Below, one piece after another: positions 19,285 to 31,439 of a stretch of 64,000 nt of DNA (within the stretch, counting starts at the first letter, position 1; each line of letters opens with the position of its first letter). The stretch is taken from NCBI GenBank assembly GCA_934045075.1, contig OW203731.1:16879570-16943569 (forward strand), given 5' to 3'. The notes below the pieces were generated by a model. It worked only from the letters and a program-made list of their open reading frames with translations, did no database searches and was not told the DNA's origin. A program made the translations under genes and the position numbers. This stretch comes from Yponomeuta sedellus (Eukaryota > Arthropoda > Insecta > Lepidoptera > Yponomeutidae).

Positions 19285-21105
19285 TTTTTACTATCTTCTG
19301 TATTGAAATTTATGGTTTACAAAATTGTTCAAGTTTTTACTTAATTTAAGGTAGGTACCTATTATTATGTTTTGTTTACTATCAAAAATTATAGAACCAA
19401 TAAGAACTGTTCCTTATTCAACTTTCAAAACCATAATAGTTTTAATTAATATAAAAGTTATTCAATCACATTTTAGTGTCTTTACAGGCACTGACAGTTT
19501 TACTAAATTCAGTTAATTTACACTTTAGTGTCCTTACCAAATGCAATAAAAGCACCCAATTAATAATTTATACTGTTTAGCCCCAAAATAAAGTAAATTT
19601 ATTACTTTAATTACCTATTAATTCTTAAATTAAATATGTACTTAAGTTAAATTTTAATCATACTCAAACTGTTTACATCAAAATGTTTGTTAGGTACTCC
19701 TTTTCACAGTAGTGAAATTAATGTTTTATGAAACATTTCCCTTTACAGACAAAGCAAGGAAATTTACACTCGTCATGTATGGCTGTATAATTTCTTTTTT
19801 CATAGATTACAGAGCATGAGTCACCTTGTAACTGTCAAAGACACGGATGTAAAAAAAGACGGATGCCATCTCGCATTGAAAGGGTGTGAAGCACCCCTAG
19901 TCCTACATTTTCGTGTGCATACACGAGCTAATACACACTGATACACCAAGTCGGTCACTCTGCCGCCATTACGCTCCGGGCAGCAATGCCAGTAAGTCTT
20001 GTTTGACACAAAAGAAAATTTTAAGAACTGCCGTCTTGTGTGGTACGGTGGTGTAAACACTTCTCGAAAAAATGCAATGAGTCTCATGGGAGCACCTACC
20101 ATGCGTAAGTAATGTTTTAAGTTACTGATTCGTGATATTTTTCCTTATTAGGTTTTGTTTACTTTTTTTATTTACTTACAAATTGGGATGTCAAATACCG
20201 CAGTGATACCAGTTTTTTTTTCGGGAAAAATTCCCGAAAAGTGGAGTAATATGTATTTGTTGCATTTATTAGTGTTTATATAGTAGTAGTTTTGGAGTTA
20301 TGGAAATACGCAACCGTACCCCTTAAAAAATAACATATCTCGTATCTTCAAATATCTAATTGTATGAAATTTGCCGCCTCATTTCTGTACAAGCCGTGCT
20401 GTGTGTGGACATCTAACAATGTTGTGCATGAGCCGTCTATTTCTTTTTATAGTGCCAATGGCTATACCACAAACATAAAAAACAAGAGATAACCTACAAT
20501 AATTATTGACAGCTGACATCCAGCTGATATTAGTCAAGTTGTCAAACACCCGCCACCGTTGTAGGTGGCAGTGATATTACTTAGATATTTTGTATCCTAA
20601 ACTTTCCACTTATTCGTTACATGTGATAATGTGAGTAAATTGAGCGCGTGAGTTAGTTGGTGACGCTGTTTCACGTTAATTTGTAAATTTAATTAGTTTC
20701 TCTTTCTAATTCTTGTTTCTTATTCGTTTTTATCAATGTTTTAAAAATTTAGGAAAAAATAAGAGGCAGTCGTTATAGGTATCTGCTACAAAAACACTCA
20801 ATTTGTCGATTCCAAAACTCCCAATTTTTTTTTATACAAAACTTCACTCCATATTAGCACCTTAAAATAAGTAAATATAGTTTTGATATTAACACCTGAT
20901 TTGATTCTATAGTAACAAACTAAAAAAAAGTGCTATCAATGTTAGCTAACATCTCAACTTTATGCAAATATGCATCCGATTATCCGATCTCTAGTCATAA
21001 CCAACCCCACCTCCTTCATAAAAGCCTTTAAGGTCACTCAGTAGTATGATAAAAGTGAAACCGTGACTAGATTAGGTAAGTTTACTTTATTTTTTGATAA
21101 CACGA
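19285..21105. other. AT-rich spacer
   Basis: No LTR for the adjacent gag remnant and no gene were found. A mixed-composition block at 19820-20100 has an open minus frame without recognisable domain. Confidence 0.3.
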
Positions 21106-21109
21106 TTTA

Positions 21110-21471
21110 AGGCGTTTTGGAGCGCTAATTAGCGCCACCAATGGAAAAAATCATAACTTTTTTATGGAACGTTTTTATCTAAAAGTGAACTTGAGAAATC
21201 TTAACAACTGTGATAACTATTTTTCAAACTTACAGTCTAGAACATATGATCAATAGATTAGAACTTTAATAGATTTCCGTTAAACCGGCTGTTTTTGGCG
21301 GAAAGTGATTGAAGTTCTTGGTTGTTGATTCTAGTTTCTAGACTGTATGTTTAAAAAATTGTTGTCACAGTTGTTAAGATTTTTCATGTTCCCTTTTAAA
21401 ATAAAACGTATTATAACACAACTTATGACTTGTTTCCATTGGTAGCGCTAGTTAGAACCCTGAAGCACCTT
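21110..21471. mobile_element. Foldback MITE, about 360 bp
   Basis: Long imperfect terminal inverted repeats. The outer part is GCGCCACCAATGG against CCATTGGTAGCGC. The inner part is CTTAACAACTGTGA...CAGTCTAGAA against TCTAGACTG...TCACAGTTGTTAAG. No coding capacity. Superfamily not determined. Confidence 0.7.
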
Positions 21472-21721
21472 GATTTGAAAAAGTAGGCAAAGCGTAGACA
21501 GAGAATAGAATAGACCGGGCCTGCGCGTATACATTTGAGATGGAGATAGAAGTAGGTACTTTATAAGAGTTGCAAGCATAACCCATAATTCCCAAAAGTA
21601 TGTTTTGCGTATTTACAAGTTGTAAACAGAAAATCGGGAAATAAATCAATACCTCAATTAAAGCAAAAAAAAATATTAAAATTATACGTGGTACACTCAG
21701 AAAGTATTGAGAAACTAAAAA

Positions 21722-21995
21722 ACTAACTTCTATGAAAAAAATATTTTCATTAAATCTTTTCAAAGAACTCTCCATCAGCCTCTATACCAAGTTTCATGCG
21801 TCTGAAACAATTTTCAAAACATTTATTCCAGTCCTGCGCAGACACCTCTTCCACGGCCTTCTCAAACGCTGCTAGCGCGTTTTCCGGCTGTATCCCTTTA
21901 TACAACAGTATCCCTTTGAGCTGATTTTTAATTTTAGGGAATTAAAAAGAAGTCACACGGAGCCAAATCAGGATTTTTCAGGCTGTCCATTGTAG
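21722..21995 (-). pseudogene. Mariner-like transposase C-terminal fragment
   Basis: Minus-strand reading in shifting frames shows NPDLAPCDFFLIP, which contains the third catalytic Asp of the DD34D motif, followed by matching pieces FRRMKLGIEADGEFF-like in another frame. Frameshifts and stops make it dead. Only the last third of a mariner transposase is present. Confidence 0.6.
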
Positions 21996-24000
21996 GAATA
22001 TCAGTAGCACTTGTACTAGTACTTGCAACCGCAAGTGATGGAGAATACGATGATGTAGCCTCAGGAAGAGCATGGAAAGAACACAAACGGCGTTTTAAAA
22101 AAAAACCTTTCAAATTATACTATAGTTTAGAACCTTAGTTAACTATACATTAAGTAGAGATTGAAAAATAATAGACCCAGGACAAAGACGTAATTTTACA
22201 TTGAACGGTATATTCACGAATATATTTGTGAGGTAAACCATAACACAATAATGTACGAATATATTGAATCACTAAAATATACCCATAACTAATATTATTT
22301 TAGGGGGTCCTTACCGGCAAAAACAGTTTCGGAACGGAACCTTCTGTCAGAAAAGTAGAACTCTTTGTTTTTCGAAAACTATGGTTCTCGACTCTCGAAA
22401 TGACGGGAACAAACACGGGTATACTTTGTCGATTGCCAGTCAGTCCAAACGACCCGTGGCTTTAACCAATATGGTCCGAAGAGCCTGATCAGCTGGGTAC
22501 CTGTAAAATAATTTTAAACAATATAAACATTATGTGCCCGGATAACGGGGCAAGCCGTGCCAATGGTACGTTTAGGCCCTCGTCAAAACAAGGGTCTAAC
22601 TCGTGGTTGGTTCCTCTGCCTACACCCTCGGGGATATCGGGCGTGAGTTTTTTTCTTCACATTTCGCCTTGTTTTTTCCAACACTAAGGGATTTTTGTAT
22701 ATTAAGTCTGTTAACACTAACATTATTATAAACCGTCTAAATTAAGATTGTCGCAGTTAGATTGCCAATCTATCGTATGAGCGCCTGCATAATTTAGACG
22801 GGTAACACCAAAATATTCAAATTTTCGATTTAGTTTTTAACGGCACATATTTATCTAATTTAGGGGTAATTGAGTGCAGTAGATGCATTTTATACCTTGC
22901 CGTAGTCTTGAACATCATAAAAACAGAGATAAGAGGAGAATTAATAGCACTTACGAATGAAAGGTTATGTTGGCGTTTTTACGCTCACTGCGGCTTCCAC
23001 AGCCTAAAATGCTGCAATTTACCATTGTATCACTTTCGTCCAACTGCACCGAACATGAAAAGTACAATTTTATGGAGAAAAACACCAATATTTACCTAAA
23101 TTCAAAGTAAAACTCGATAAAGCTCAGATTTGACGTAGGTTTGTCTGCCACAGATTTGAACTGTGGCAAACAAAAAAATCGCATACGCGCTTAAGGGACA
23201 GAAGATCATTGCTGTTTCTCGCTTACACTTTATAAGACTCGTATTTAGTCATCTCTTTCTTCTTTTTTTTTCTATGGTTATGTCTCGTCTATCTATTCTC
23301 TGTCTGCGGGGCAAAGTGATATTAGTCTGGTAACACCGATGGCACGCATACTTAAAGAGACGGCGGCCATTTGTCTGCTTCACTCGTGATTATAGAAGGT
23401 TCCACCAGTCTTTTTTTGACATCCGTGGTCAAAGAATACTGAAAATATTGTGAAAATCTGTTCTGAGTTTTTAGGTTAGGCTAACTAAATTAATTTGAAA
23501 TTTGCATGGAAAATGCTCAAAATTGTCTTAGAGTATATACTACTTCGTATAGAGCGGACCTCCCGAACGAAATTTGTGTCGCACTTTTTAATAAGCAGTG
23601 TTGCCAACAGTGATATTTAAGCGCACAACATAAAACGCTTCAACTCAATTTGTATCACTTTAGTGGATTCACAAAATGTATTTTCACACCTCCTGCTCGA
23701 CAATGCCTTATTACGTACCGTCAAATATCATCGTAAAGCATAGCCTTGTCTCTCGAGGGCAATAATAATGAAGAATTTCCCTAGGGAATAAAGTGATTTG
23801 AATTTAGAATGTCAAAATTCGCATGAAAACTATGAAGAAGCCCCGCATTGCAATTCGAAATTCGAATTGTTGTTCGAAACTCACCCCTTTTTTCTTTTTT
23901 TTTCTGAACTACTGTGTCGTGTGACCGCGCGAAACACCAATAAAAAAAAGAAAAATTTTATTGTGTCCCAGATGGTGTGAAAAGTAGAGTATTCACCTCT
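21996..24000. other. Unassigned accessory sequence
   Basis: No supported gene. 22600-22645 has the block 'cctctgcctacaccctcggg', resembling the block at 29365-29405 ('ctctgcctacccctctagga' then 'ggcgtgaggtt'); both are pieces of one dispersed lepidopteran repeat. Confidence 0.3.
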
Positions 24001-24187
24001 GGAATAAAACATGTCTTAGTCTCGGGCGGTATGAACCCCTGGCTTCACTCAGGACTCTACATAACTCCCTCGCTTCGCTCAGGAGTTAAAATTTAACTCC
24101 CTCGCTGCGCTCGGGAGTTAACTCGGAGTCCTTCGCACCGCTCAGGGTTCAATATACCGCCCATGACGTAATACATGGTTTTATTCC
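24001..24187. mobile_element. Short palindromic element, 187 bp
   Basis: Ends GGAATAAAACATGT and ACATGGTTTTATTCC are inverted. Inside, GGGCGGTAT...AACCC mirrors GGGTT...ATACCGCCC. The centre repeats ACTCCCTCGCT(T/G)CGCTC three to four times on alternating strands. MITE-like and non-coding. Confidence 0.7.
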
Positions 24188-24837
24188 CTTAATGCATAAT
24201 CTACTATTACTGTATTAATATTTCCACGCCTAAGTAGAATTTCAAATTATGTGATTGAACTCGACAGAAATCGTGAGATTTTTTATTTTCACAGATGTTT
24301 GTACCGGTCGACTAATCTCTACATTATAACACTGACCTTGATAGCAGTAAATATACTATAAACCAGTGTTACAGAAGCCTCACTCTCTTCAATTCTTTAT
24401 TATACGTTGACTAGCTCTGACAAATTTTGCTGATAAAATGAAAAGGAAATTTATAATTATATACGAGTACGTATAGGTTGTAACACAAAAACTAACTATT
24501 TAAAAAAGTGCGGTTTTCATAACATGACGCGCACTTTTATAGGGACCACTATTAACTAAAGTGCATAATTGAATTAGGTACGTTGTAGACTTGCAACGAA
24601 AATAGGACAAAAGAGTAAACTTGAACACTATTTCATTTTCCTTTCTTTACTTATTTAATATCATTTCAACTACATAAAGGAAGTACCTAATAATAATTGC
24701 AACCAGTAATTTTTATTATTATACTCTCGTTGAAAGAAGGTCTATATTAATATACACCTATATTAATTCAGATCTGGGTAAACCACTATTCGAATTGAAC
24801 TGTCCTTATTTCATAGAGACAAATATACGTTATCGTT

Positions 24838-24935
24838 ATACGTTACGTTATCAACCCTTGTATGTCCCCACTGCTGGGGCACGGGTCTCTTCCTGCCTCG
24901 CAGGAAGGTTAGGCCATACTCCACCACGGGGGAGA
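24838..24935. repeat. Dispersed repeat related to 8484-8700
   Basis: Shares 'cttgtatgtccccac' and 'catactccaccacggggg' with the left copy. Here an extra 'cttcctgcctcgcaggaagg' hairpin sits between these blocks. Confidence 0.6.
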
Positions 24936-25164
24936 CAAATATAATATAATGGAAAGACCACCACATAAATAAAGACACACAAATGGCGGTCAGCAAGAGG
25001 CAGCTGACACTATATTAAAATTCTACCATATATGTTGTGTGACCGAGGAAGAAATAAGTAGCTTTTCAATTACTTTACAAATAATGGTTTTATTTTGTTA
25101 CGCATTATTGGCGTATATTTGTGTTCTATAATGATCATAAATAATACAGAATACAGTAACTAAT

Positions 25165-25360
25165 TACGTTATCGCACGGCACTGTACACTTTTTTAAAAA
25201 ACTTCGTCCTTTTTTGCTCTTGTATTCGTCACATTCCTTCAAATGCGCAGAACAAAAATGTATGTGTTGTTTAAAGGCAGATGTTTCGTCTCTTCGGGTT
25301 TCATGGAGGGTGTCCATGAAACCCGAAGAGACTGTCAACGCCCAAGCGAAACCTACAAAA
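25165..25360 (-). CDS. Possible THAP-domain exon (partial)
   Basis: The minus frame reads HIHFCSAHLKECDEYK followed by KKGRSFLKKCTVPC. A C-S-x-H-(L/F) pair followed some 15-20 residues later by 'G-R-x-(F/L)-LKK-x-(A/T)VP' is the C-terminal half of a THAP zinc-finger domain (DNA binding, found in transcription factors and P-element-type transposases). The upstream part, after a TTTTTTGTAG acceptor near 25361, should hold the CxxC half but is replaced by a 20-bp inverted duplication. Weakly supported; either a host exon or a P-element relic. Confidence 0.3.
25288..25332. repeat. Perfect 20-bp-stem hairpin
   Basis: Arms 25288-25307 and 25313-25332 are exactly complementary around the loop GGGTG. 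The arm begins GTCTCTTCGGGTTTCATGGA. It overlaps the presumed THAP exon. Confidence 0.9.
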
Positions 25361-25439
25361 AATATAATTGTGAATACCCTAAACCAATATTTAATGTCGT
25401 CACTGTATGATGTAATGTAAGTGCGCTTGAAATTTCTGT

Positions 25440-26200
25440 TTTTTTTAAATCTATGAAATTACCGCCATTTTCGCCGTCCGATTTGACAGAGCAGAAAAAA
25501 AATTAAATTATTCTGTAACTATAGTTTTATCAAGAGTTTTTTCCGTAAAACCAACAAAAAAAAGAAAATATCAAGAGTTTTGAAGAATTTACTGATGAAA
25601 AGTGATTCCGTCAGTATTTTTTTATTTTTGGTGACTAGTTAATGCAATATCGAAGAATACATGCCGGCATTTTCGTAAAGTATATTAGTCGTGTTTTCGC
25701 CGCAAGTGCTCGTCGTGGACTAATTGCACACTAATTGCACGAAGTAGTATATACTCAAAGGAAATTGTTAAAAAAAAACAGTGTCAATAGACGTGGAAAA
25801 GTATCACCGACAAGTATCGTTCTCGTCTAACACGTGATATTGGCGAAGTTGTACTGGACAATCAGTGCACTGAGTCCATAAAACAGAATTGAATGAAGTA
25901 TCGTTGAGAACAAAGGTAAAATCTGGCTTCAACCTGACAGAATATGTCTTACAATTTGAAAATTGATGGCATTCGATTTTCTACCTACAAATAAACCAAT
26001 TGATTTCTCAAAGCACTGAAATTACTGAAAATCCTTGGGCGCCACTGCAACATAACTACTTCCTGCCCGGTAGTGAGGAAACAGCAGTCGACAGAACAGA
26101 AATGTTAAAACTGAAATTGTGGCCGGCGCCACCAAAAATCTGAATATTGTCTGGAAGCTTTGAGCTATCAGGGCGTTAATATAAGGATGTGAAATAAAAC
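25440..26200. other. Unassigned AT-rich sequence
   Basis: No gene or clear repeat was recognised up to the LINE tail at 26205. Confidence 0.3.
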
Positions 26201-26204
26201 GGTT

Positions 26205-26640
26205 AGTATCAAATCAAATCAAATCAAATCGTTTATTGCCAGCTTAATATGTTCACACTGTTACATTCTATTACTTACATCCTAATTACCAATAATAATA
26301 TTTAGATTCTAAACATATTACTAACATTGTTTTTTTCGTTGTAAAGGTAGGTGTTTATAAAAGAATGCAGCAAACGGTAACAGCCTAAAACAACAACTAC
26401 CCTCCGCGCTAGTCAAAAGACTGTGTTGCGGCAGAGTAGGAATCATCATCGGATGCAACCAGAGATTCTGACCCTTACATTTTAGTAATTCAGCGAGTAA
26501 CAGAGCTCAACAAGATTGGATGGTGATAACTTAAGTGTATAGTACACGTGTGGCTTTGCGATAAAACAATATTTGAAGAAGTTTCAATTACTAGGTAGTA
26601 CTTAGGGATAATACTTGTGTCAAGTATAATAAAAACAAAT
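26205..26640 (-). mobile_element. 5'-truncated LINE 3' UTR with (GATTT)n tail
   Basis: Read on the minus strand it ends AATAAACGATTTGATTTGATTT, a pentamer tail at the 3' end. No coding part is left. The oligo-T run at 26643-26660 that follows marks the boundary with the next LINE copy. Confidence 0.55.
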
Positions 26641-26642
26641 AA

Positions 26643-28013
26643 TTTTTTTTTTTTTTTTTTATTTATTTATAATAAATATAATAATATACCTTTTAGCGAG
26701 TAGGGGAAGTATAAAATAAATTGCAAAATTTAATAATAAATAATATAGTAATAAATAAATAATAGTAATATATTAACTATATAATATATTAGAATTAGTT
26801 ATAATGCATATAGATAAAATAAATAAATACGTTTATGTATATAATTATAATAAGTATATTTAAATAATAGCTTAAGTGATAAAATTATAATAAATTGTGA
26901 TGAAATATTATTTACGTTGCTCGATTTACCAAACTTTCAGTTGAGACATAGTCTAGTTGCATCAAAAATTTACGTAATATTTGTTTTGTGTTGTATTCTG
27001 ACTGCTCACGTAGATTTTGTGTGGATTTACATATTTTATTAAACATGTACGGACCCAAATAGTGAGAGAAACACTGAGCAAATTGCGTTCGGCATGGAGG
27101 TATCTTATAGACTGCAAATTTGCGTCTATTCGATATTTGGGGTGGGGGCAAGATTTGACGCTGCATTAGAATAAGTGAAAATATGTATAATTGTCGAACA
27201 GTCAGGACCGAGTATTCACTGTATAATTTGGCTGTTGGAACCGGAATCGTTTGAAATTTATTATTTTTATGACAGCCCGTTGGGCTCTTTCAATCTTCAT
27301 GAGGTTAGAAGCGTATGCTCCGCCCCAAGCCGTTATGCCATAATTAAGAATAGATTGACACAGACAATAATATACAGTTTTTTTAAAGCAGCATCCTTAA
27401 TATGTCTAAGTTTTTTAAAAATACAGATTAATTTTCTTGTTCTTGCACTGAGTAAATCAATATGTTTCTTCCAATTTAAATTTTTGTCAATGATTACACC
27501 GAGGTACTTTATATGGTCAACTCGTGAAAGTTCCGGGCAGTCACAGATGCAATTATCCGATGAAAAAGGAAATTCACAAGAATGGGCCCCAAGAATAAAA
27601 TCTTTTGGCTGTGAATTATTATAAATGCTGAAGGTAATGTATTTAGTTTTAGACAAATTTAATGTAAGTATATTAGTATTTAACCAATTTAGGACGACTT
27701 GGAATCCCTCCTCGCTAAACTGTTTCACCTGTGGCCAAGTAGGTGCATCAAATAGTAACACTGTATCATCAGCGAAGGTCAATATTCGAGCATTCTTAAG
27801 TTTTGTGTCGCAAAGATCGTTTATGTAAACCAGGAATAAGATTGGGCCTATAACGGAACCTTGCGGCACTCCGTAGGTTATACTTAGGTCAGTTTTTTGC
27901 ACTTTGTCAACTTTAACACACTGTGATCTATCGCTGAGGTAGCTCTGAAACAAATGTAGTGGAGTACCACGTATACCTGCACACTCGAGCTTACGAATCA
28001 GTATAGGGAACAA
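26643..28013 (-). pseudogene. 5'-truncated CR1/Jockey-type LINE
   Basis: 27333-28013 encodes reverse transcriptase palm motifs (YGVPQGSVIGPILFLVYINDL, LTFADDTVLLF) through KYLGVIIDKNLNWKKH and the thumb. After a frameshift the C-terminal part continues in 26912-27166. The A-tail is the T-run at 26643. It is related to, but distinct from, the intact LINE at 52844. The 5' end is cut at 28013 and the tandem duplication breakpoint (27756) falls inside its RT. Confidence 0.8.
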
Positions 28014-28016
28014 TCA

Positions 28017-29490
28017 AGTATAAAGCATAATCTTTATTACCTAACGTTTCTTGACAGGTAGCAATAGTATAATTGTGAAACCTTAGTATCTAAACCCAGA
28101 CAATTACTTTATTAAATTTTGAAAAGCTCAGAGCAGAGCAGGGTCGCTACAAAAATTGGTTCTAATATTGGTTCACAAGTTACACTGTCTAAAGTTGTTA
28201 GTCCCTACTTAAAATCAGTTTGCCATCAATTTCAATAATTATATTTATTACTTTATATCCTAATTCCCTACTTTATAATAATAATTTAAATTGTTTCACA
28301 GACCTTGCCAAGAAGCACCCTTCATGTGAAGTCAATCCGGCAGCCAAAAATAGCAGCTGTTTCTCGACAGAGAAAAGAGAACACTGCCCCAAACGAAATC
28401 TCCAAAGGTGAAATAAAAAAAATTATAAATAAATAAACAAATAAATAAATAAACCCTATCCAGCTGAAAGGAAGAAAATTGCTTCTATTAGAAGATTGCA
28501 AATGGCTTAAGCATGTGGCAGGCAATTATTGAATCAGGTTAAATCTTACTGAAGACATTCGCAACTAAGGATTGTCTCAACGCTGGTAATCCCTCCTTTA
28601 CCCCTTAGTATGGGTCTGATATTTCTCGAAAATAGCCACGAATATGAGAGATGACCTAACCTGAATTGTACAAGATTCTACACACAGCTTTCCATATAAG
28701 TATTTACTTACAGGGTCCCTGCTGCTACCAAATATGATTTAAATGGGCTGCTTCGACGCCATCTGAGCCAAGTCTGCTCACAATGGAGGACCAGACCTCC
28801 GTCAATCACCAGATGCTTCAAGCTACAAATTTAGCCCAATTTATACAACCAGCCATTCATGTCACAACTCTCAATCTTATGCTTGGGTGGCCATAATCTT
28901 AAAATCATTATCTCCGAAAACAATATTCCAAAATTTCCATATTGTGTAAATAACATTTACTTGTATTTTTTTATTACTAGCTGTATTTAGTCTTTGTTTA
29001 TTATGTTATTATTTTTCTATCTTTTAATTAAAAAATGATATTCATCAATACCTGAAGTTACTATTTTTCCCTGAAATGGGGTAACTAGATTTCCTATGGC
29101 AACCCAAACAATGCAACAACCAATCTCAGGCGGCCTCTCATCAAAACAGACCTAGAGAAGAGATGTCAGCCTACAAAATTCTATGGTGCTACCAGAGTAA
29201 ATCGAAACCTGAGCCGTTCAAGGCATTGGAGAAAACACACAACGTGACAATTAGCAAAGGGAAAGATACAAAGTACCCGGAACCGGTGTGCGTGCATGCA
29301 ACGACTTATGAACGTTGATGAAGCGAAGGTGATCTGTCAGGATCGTGGCAAGTGGCAGTCCCTGGTCTCTCTGCCTACCCCTCTAGGATACAGGCGTGAG
29401 GTTATGTATGTATGTGTAGATCCTTAAGTGACGTTCTGTCGCGTTCTTTGCTGACAAATTCGGTGAGACAGGACTATAGTTAAATATTTA
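28017..29490. other. Non-coding stretch of unit 1
   Basis: Contains an exon-like block at 28303-28408 between TTTCACAG and a GTGAAA donor, open in one frame (PKIAAVSRQRKENTAPNE), and a dispersed-repeat block at 29345-29420 ending in 'tgtatgtatgtg'. No gene is claimed. Confidence 0.3.
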
Positions 29491-29509
29491 TTTGGCGAAA
29501 TTCTCATTC

Positions 29510-30420
29510 AGAAACTGGCCCACGGGCCACTGGCCACAACCACAAAACGCCGCCACTGGCATATTTCCTGTAATTTTCATACATTTTATATGGACTCGCC
29601 GCACACGGTTGGCGCCGGTGGCGGCCACACGCTACAAATCGTCGCAGCTTGCTTCTTGTGGCTCGCCCCGGCCACTAAACGTCGACACAAAAAGCCGCCA
29701 CACGCCACTCGCGCGATTCCGCGCCCCTCTCTCCCTTGCCTCAGTTTAACCTGTGCTGTAAAGTCGACGGTAACGCACGGTACTATGTGGTTCATATAGG
29801 TAGATAAATATGGATATAGAATTATTTACATCAGAGAAACAATCCCGTCCTGAGATTTGGGATTCAAAAAGTGATAGTTATAGTAATAGAGGAAAAAAGT
29901 GAAGGCCTGGGAAGAAACCTGCGAATTGTTTATTGAAATTGTTGTGGAAACTTACCTTAATGTGATAGCTAGTCTTTCCGCAGGTGCGATAATTTTCCGC
30001 ATGTAGGTGTCGTGGTGCTTTAATCCAGCATAATAATAGAGCATGTAGTTCCCAAAACGTACCGATACTTAAACGAAAATGTGTGAAAAACTTTTTAGAA
30101 TGGTTTAGAAGATTATCGAAATGTTCGATGCATTTGTGTACATTCGTTAAAACTGGATGTATCCAATAACTACGGTTTCGTCTTCTACGACGACGTCTTT
30201 TTATCAAAAGTAGCGCAATTAAACCTTCTTCGTCAGAGTCCATTATGATACTGCACGCATTGCAAGGGTTAAAAAAAGTAGCAGCCACCGACCGCAAGTG
30301 TCGACCACCGGCCACAAGTGGCTGTCGCGCGCTTCAGCTACTTTTGTAGCCGCTTCTAGCTTCTCGAGGCGGCGTTTGTGGCTGTCGCGTGTGGCCCGTG
30401 TGCGGCGACACTAAGACTTT
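29510..30420 (-). mobile_element. PIF/Harbinger-like deletion derivative (unit 1)
   Basis: GC-rich ends carry inverted blocks (CACGGGCCAC...CGCCGCC on the left and its complement on the right) with repeated GGCCAC/GTGGC subterminal motifs. Only the first exon of a Harbinger-type transposase remains inside. Target duplication not resolved. Confidence 0.6.
29956..30243 (-). pseudogene. Harbinger transposase first exon (unit 1)
   Basis: From the ATG at 30243 the frame reads MDSDEEGLIALLLIKRRRRR, then RSYWIHPVL and FFTHFRLSIGTFWELHALL, and ends at a GTAAG donor (intron begins at 29955). An acidic start, arginine run, 'YW(I/V)HP' and 'F..(F/Y)FR(L/M)S..TF.EL' are the hallmarks of the N-terminus of lepidopteran Harbinger transposases (HARBI1-like). 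The DDE nuclease exons are absent, so the element is non-autonomous. Confidence 0.7.
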
Positions 30421-30429
30421 GATTATGTA

Positions 30430-30890
30430 ATAAAAAATCAATTAATTAATCGTAATATAAAGTTTAATATATTAAAATCTTATCGTCTTTTGTCACAGTG
30501 CTTGTTATCGTCTTTTAAGATTAGAAGATGAATAGGGGATCATCACAGTGGACGATACTTACTTATTTCAACAATGACAAAGATTAGAATAGAAATAGTA
30601 TTAATATTTTTTCGAATCGACCAGCCTTGTCAACTTTTCTTAAACACGATTCCCAATAGCACTCCTCAATGTCAGTTTAACTAGTCTGTGGTAGAAGGAA
30701 AGATGTAACCACAGATTATAGTCACTGCTTCTGACAAGTATTTTTGAGGAATCGGGTTTTTATAAATAAGACAAAGAAGAGTTAACTGGGTGACTTGGTG
30801 TTACCACAGCATTTATAACTCAGGAACGGATATTATGTTCTTAGACTTTGATTTGTTTGAGCCCTGAAAAGCAGAAAAACTATTAAACAT
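30430..30890. other. AT-rich spacer (unit 1)
   Basis: No gene or known repeat was recognised. Confidence 0.3.
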
Positions 30891-30892
30891 AA

Positions 30893-31090
30893 CATTTACA
30901 TACTGGCACATACATTGCTTCTGGCCCCACACTAGGATACCCTGTGTCGTGGGAACCAGAAACAACGACATCAAAAACATGTAAACATCCAAGACCTGCG
31001 GTTTTTTGTTCCCGGCCGGGATTCGAACCCGGGACCTCTTGCATGGTAGGCAGACGCGCTACCGCTACGCGACAGAGGTCGTCACCGTCG
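30893..31090 (-). mobile_element. tRNA-Gly-like SINE (unit 1)
   Basis: On the minus strand a tRNA-like head (about 31078 down to 31010) shows A box GCGTAGCGGTAGCGC, anticodon loop CTACCAT (ACC, glycine) and B box CGGGTTCGAATCCCGG. A roughly 120-bp body follows, ending GTGTGGGGCCAGAAGCAATG. It is not a functional tRNA gene because the acceptor stem is not closed. Confidence 0.75.
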
Positions 31091-31439
31091 TCAAACAAAC
31101 CATGGTAACCATTTTCGAAAAAATGTCCACGAACTAAATGAGAGAAAGGCTTTTATATACTTATGATATACTATACAGCAAAAATAAAAATCATAATGAA
31201 ATCACAAATTGCGAAAATAAAAAGAAAGTGTACATGGCGAGCTTATTTTATTTGAAATCTCGGTACCTATTAGGATATCTCGGATCGAAAAATTCCTTTC
31301 GCCATTGATTTCGAAGTTCGCAGCTAGTATATTACATATAACTGACTGCACCCACAAACGTTATTTCGTCATATTAATTGGCCTACGAAAATTTCTCAGA
31401 CCTATCAAACGACCTATTATAAAAATAAAAAATAACGAC

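Noticed and set aside
21452..21775. Hydrophobic 107-aa membrane protein on the minus strand
   Set aside because: Its N-terminal part is a continuation of the mariner C-terminal remnant and the rest is AT-rich sequence, so the hydrophobicity is a composition effect.
22908..23099. 63-aa ORF
   Set aside because: No domain, no splice context and no repeat support; chance ORF length.
29492..29799. GC-rich ORFs left of the Harbinger exon
   Set aside because: They lie in the GC-rich subterminal repeats of the transposon and have no recognisable domain.
31010..31080. tRNA-Gly gene
   Set aside because: Good A and B boxes and an ACC anticodon, but no closed acceptor stem and a SINE body follows.
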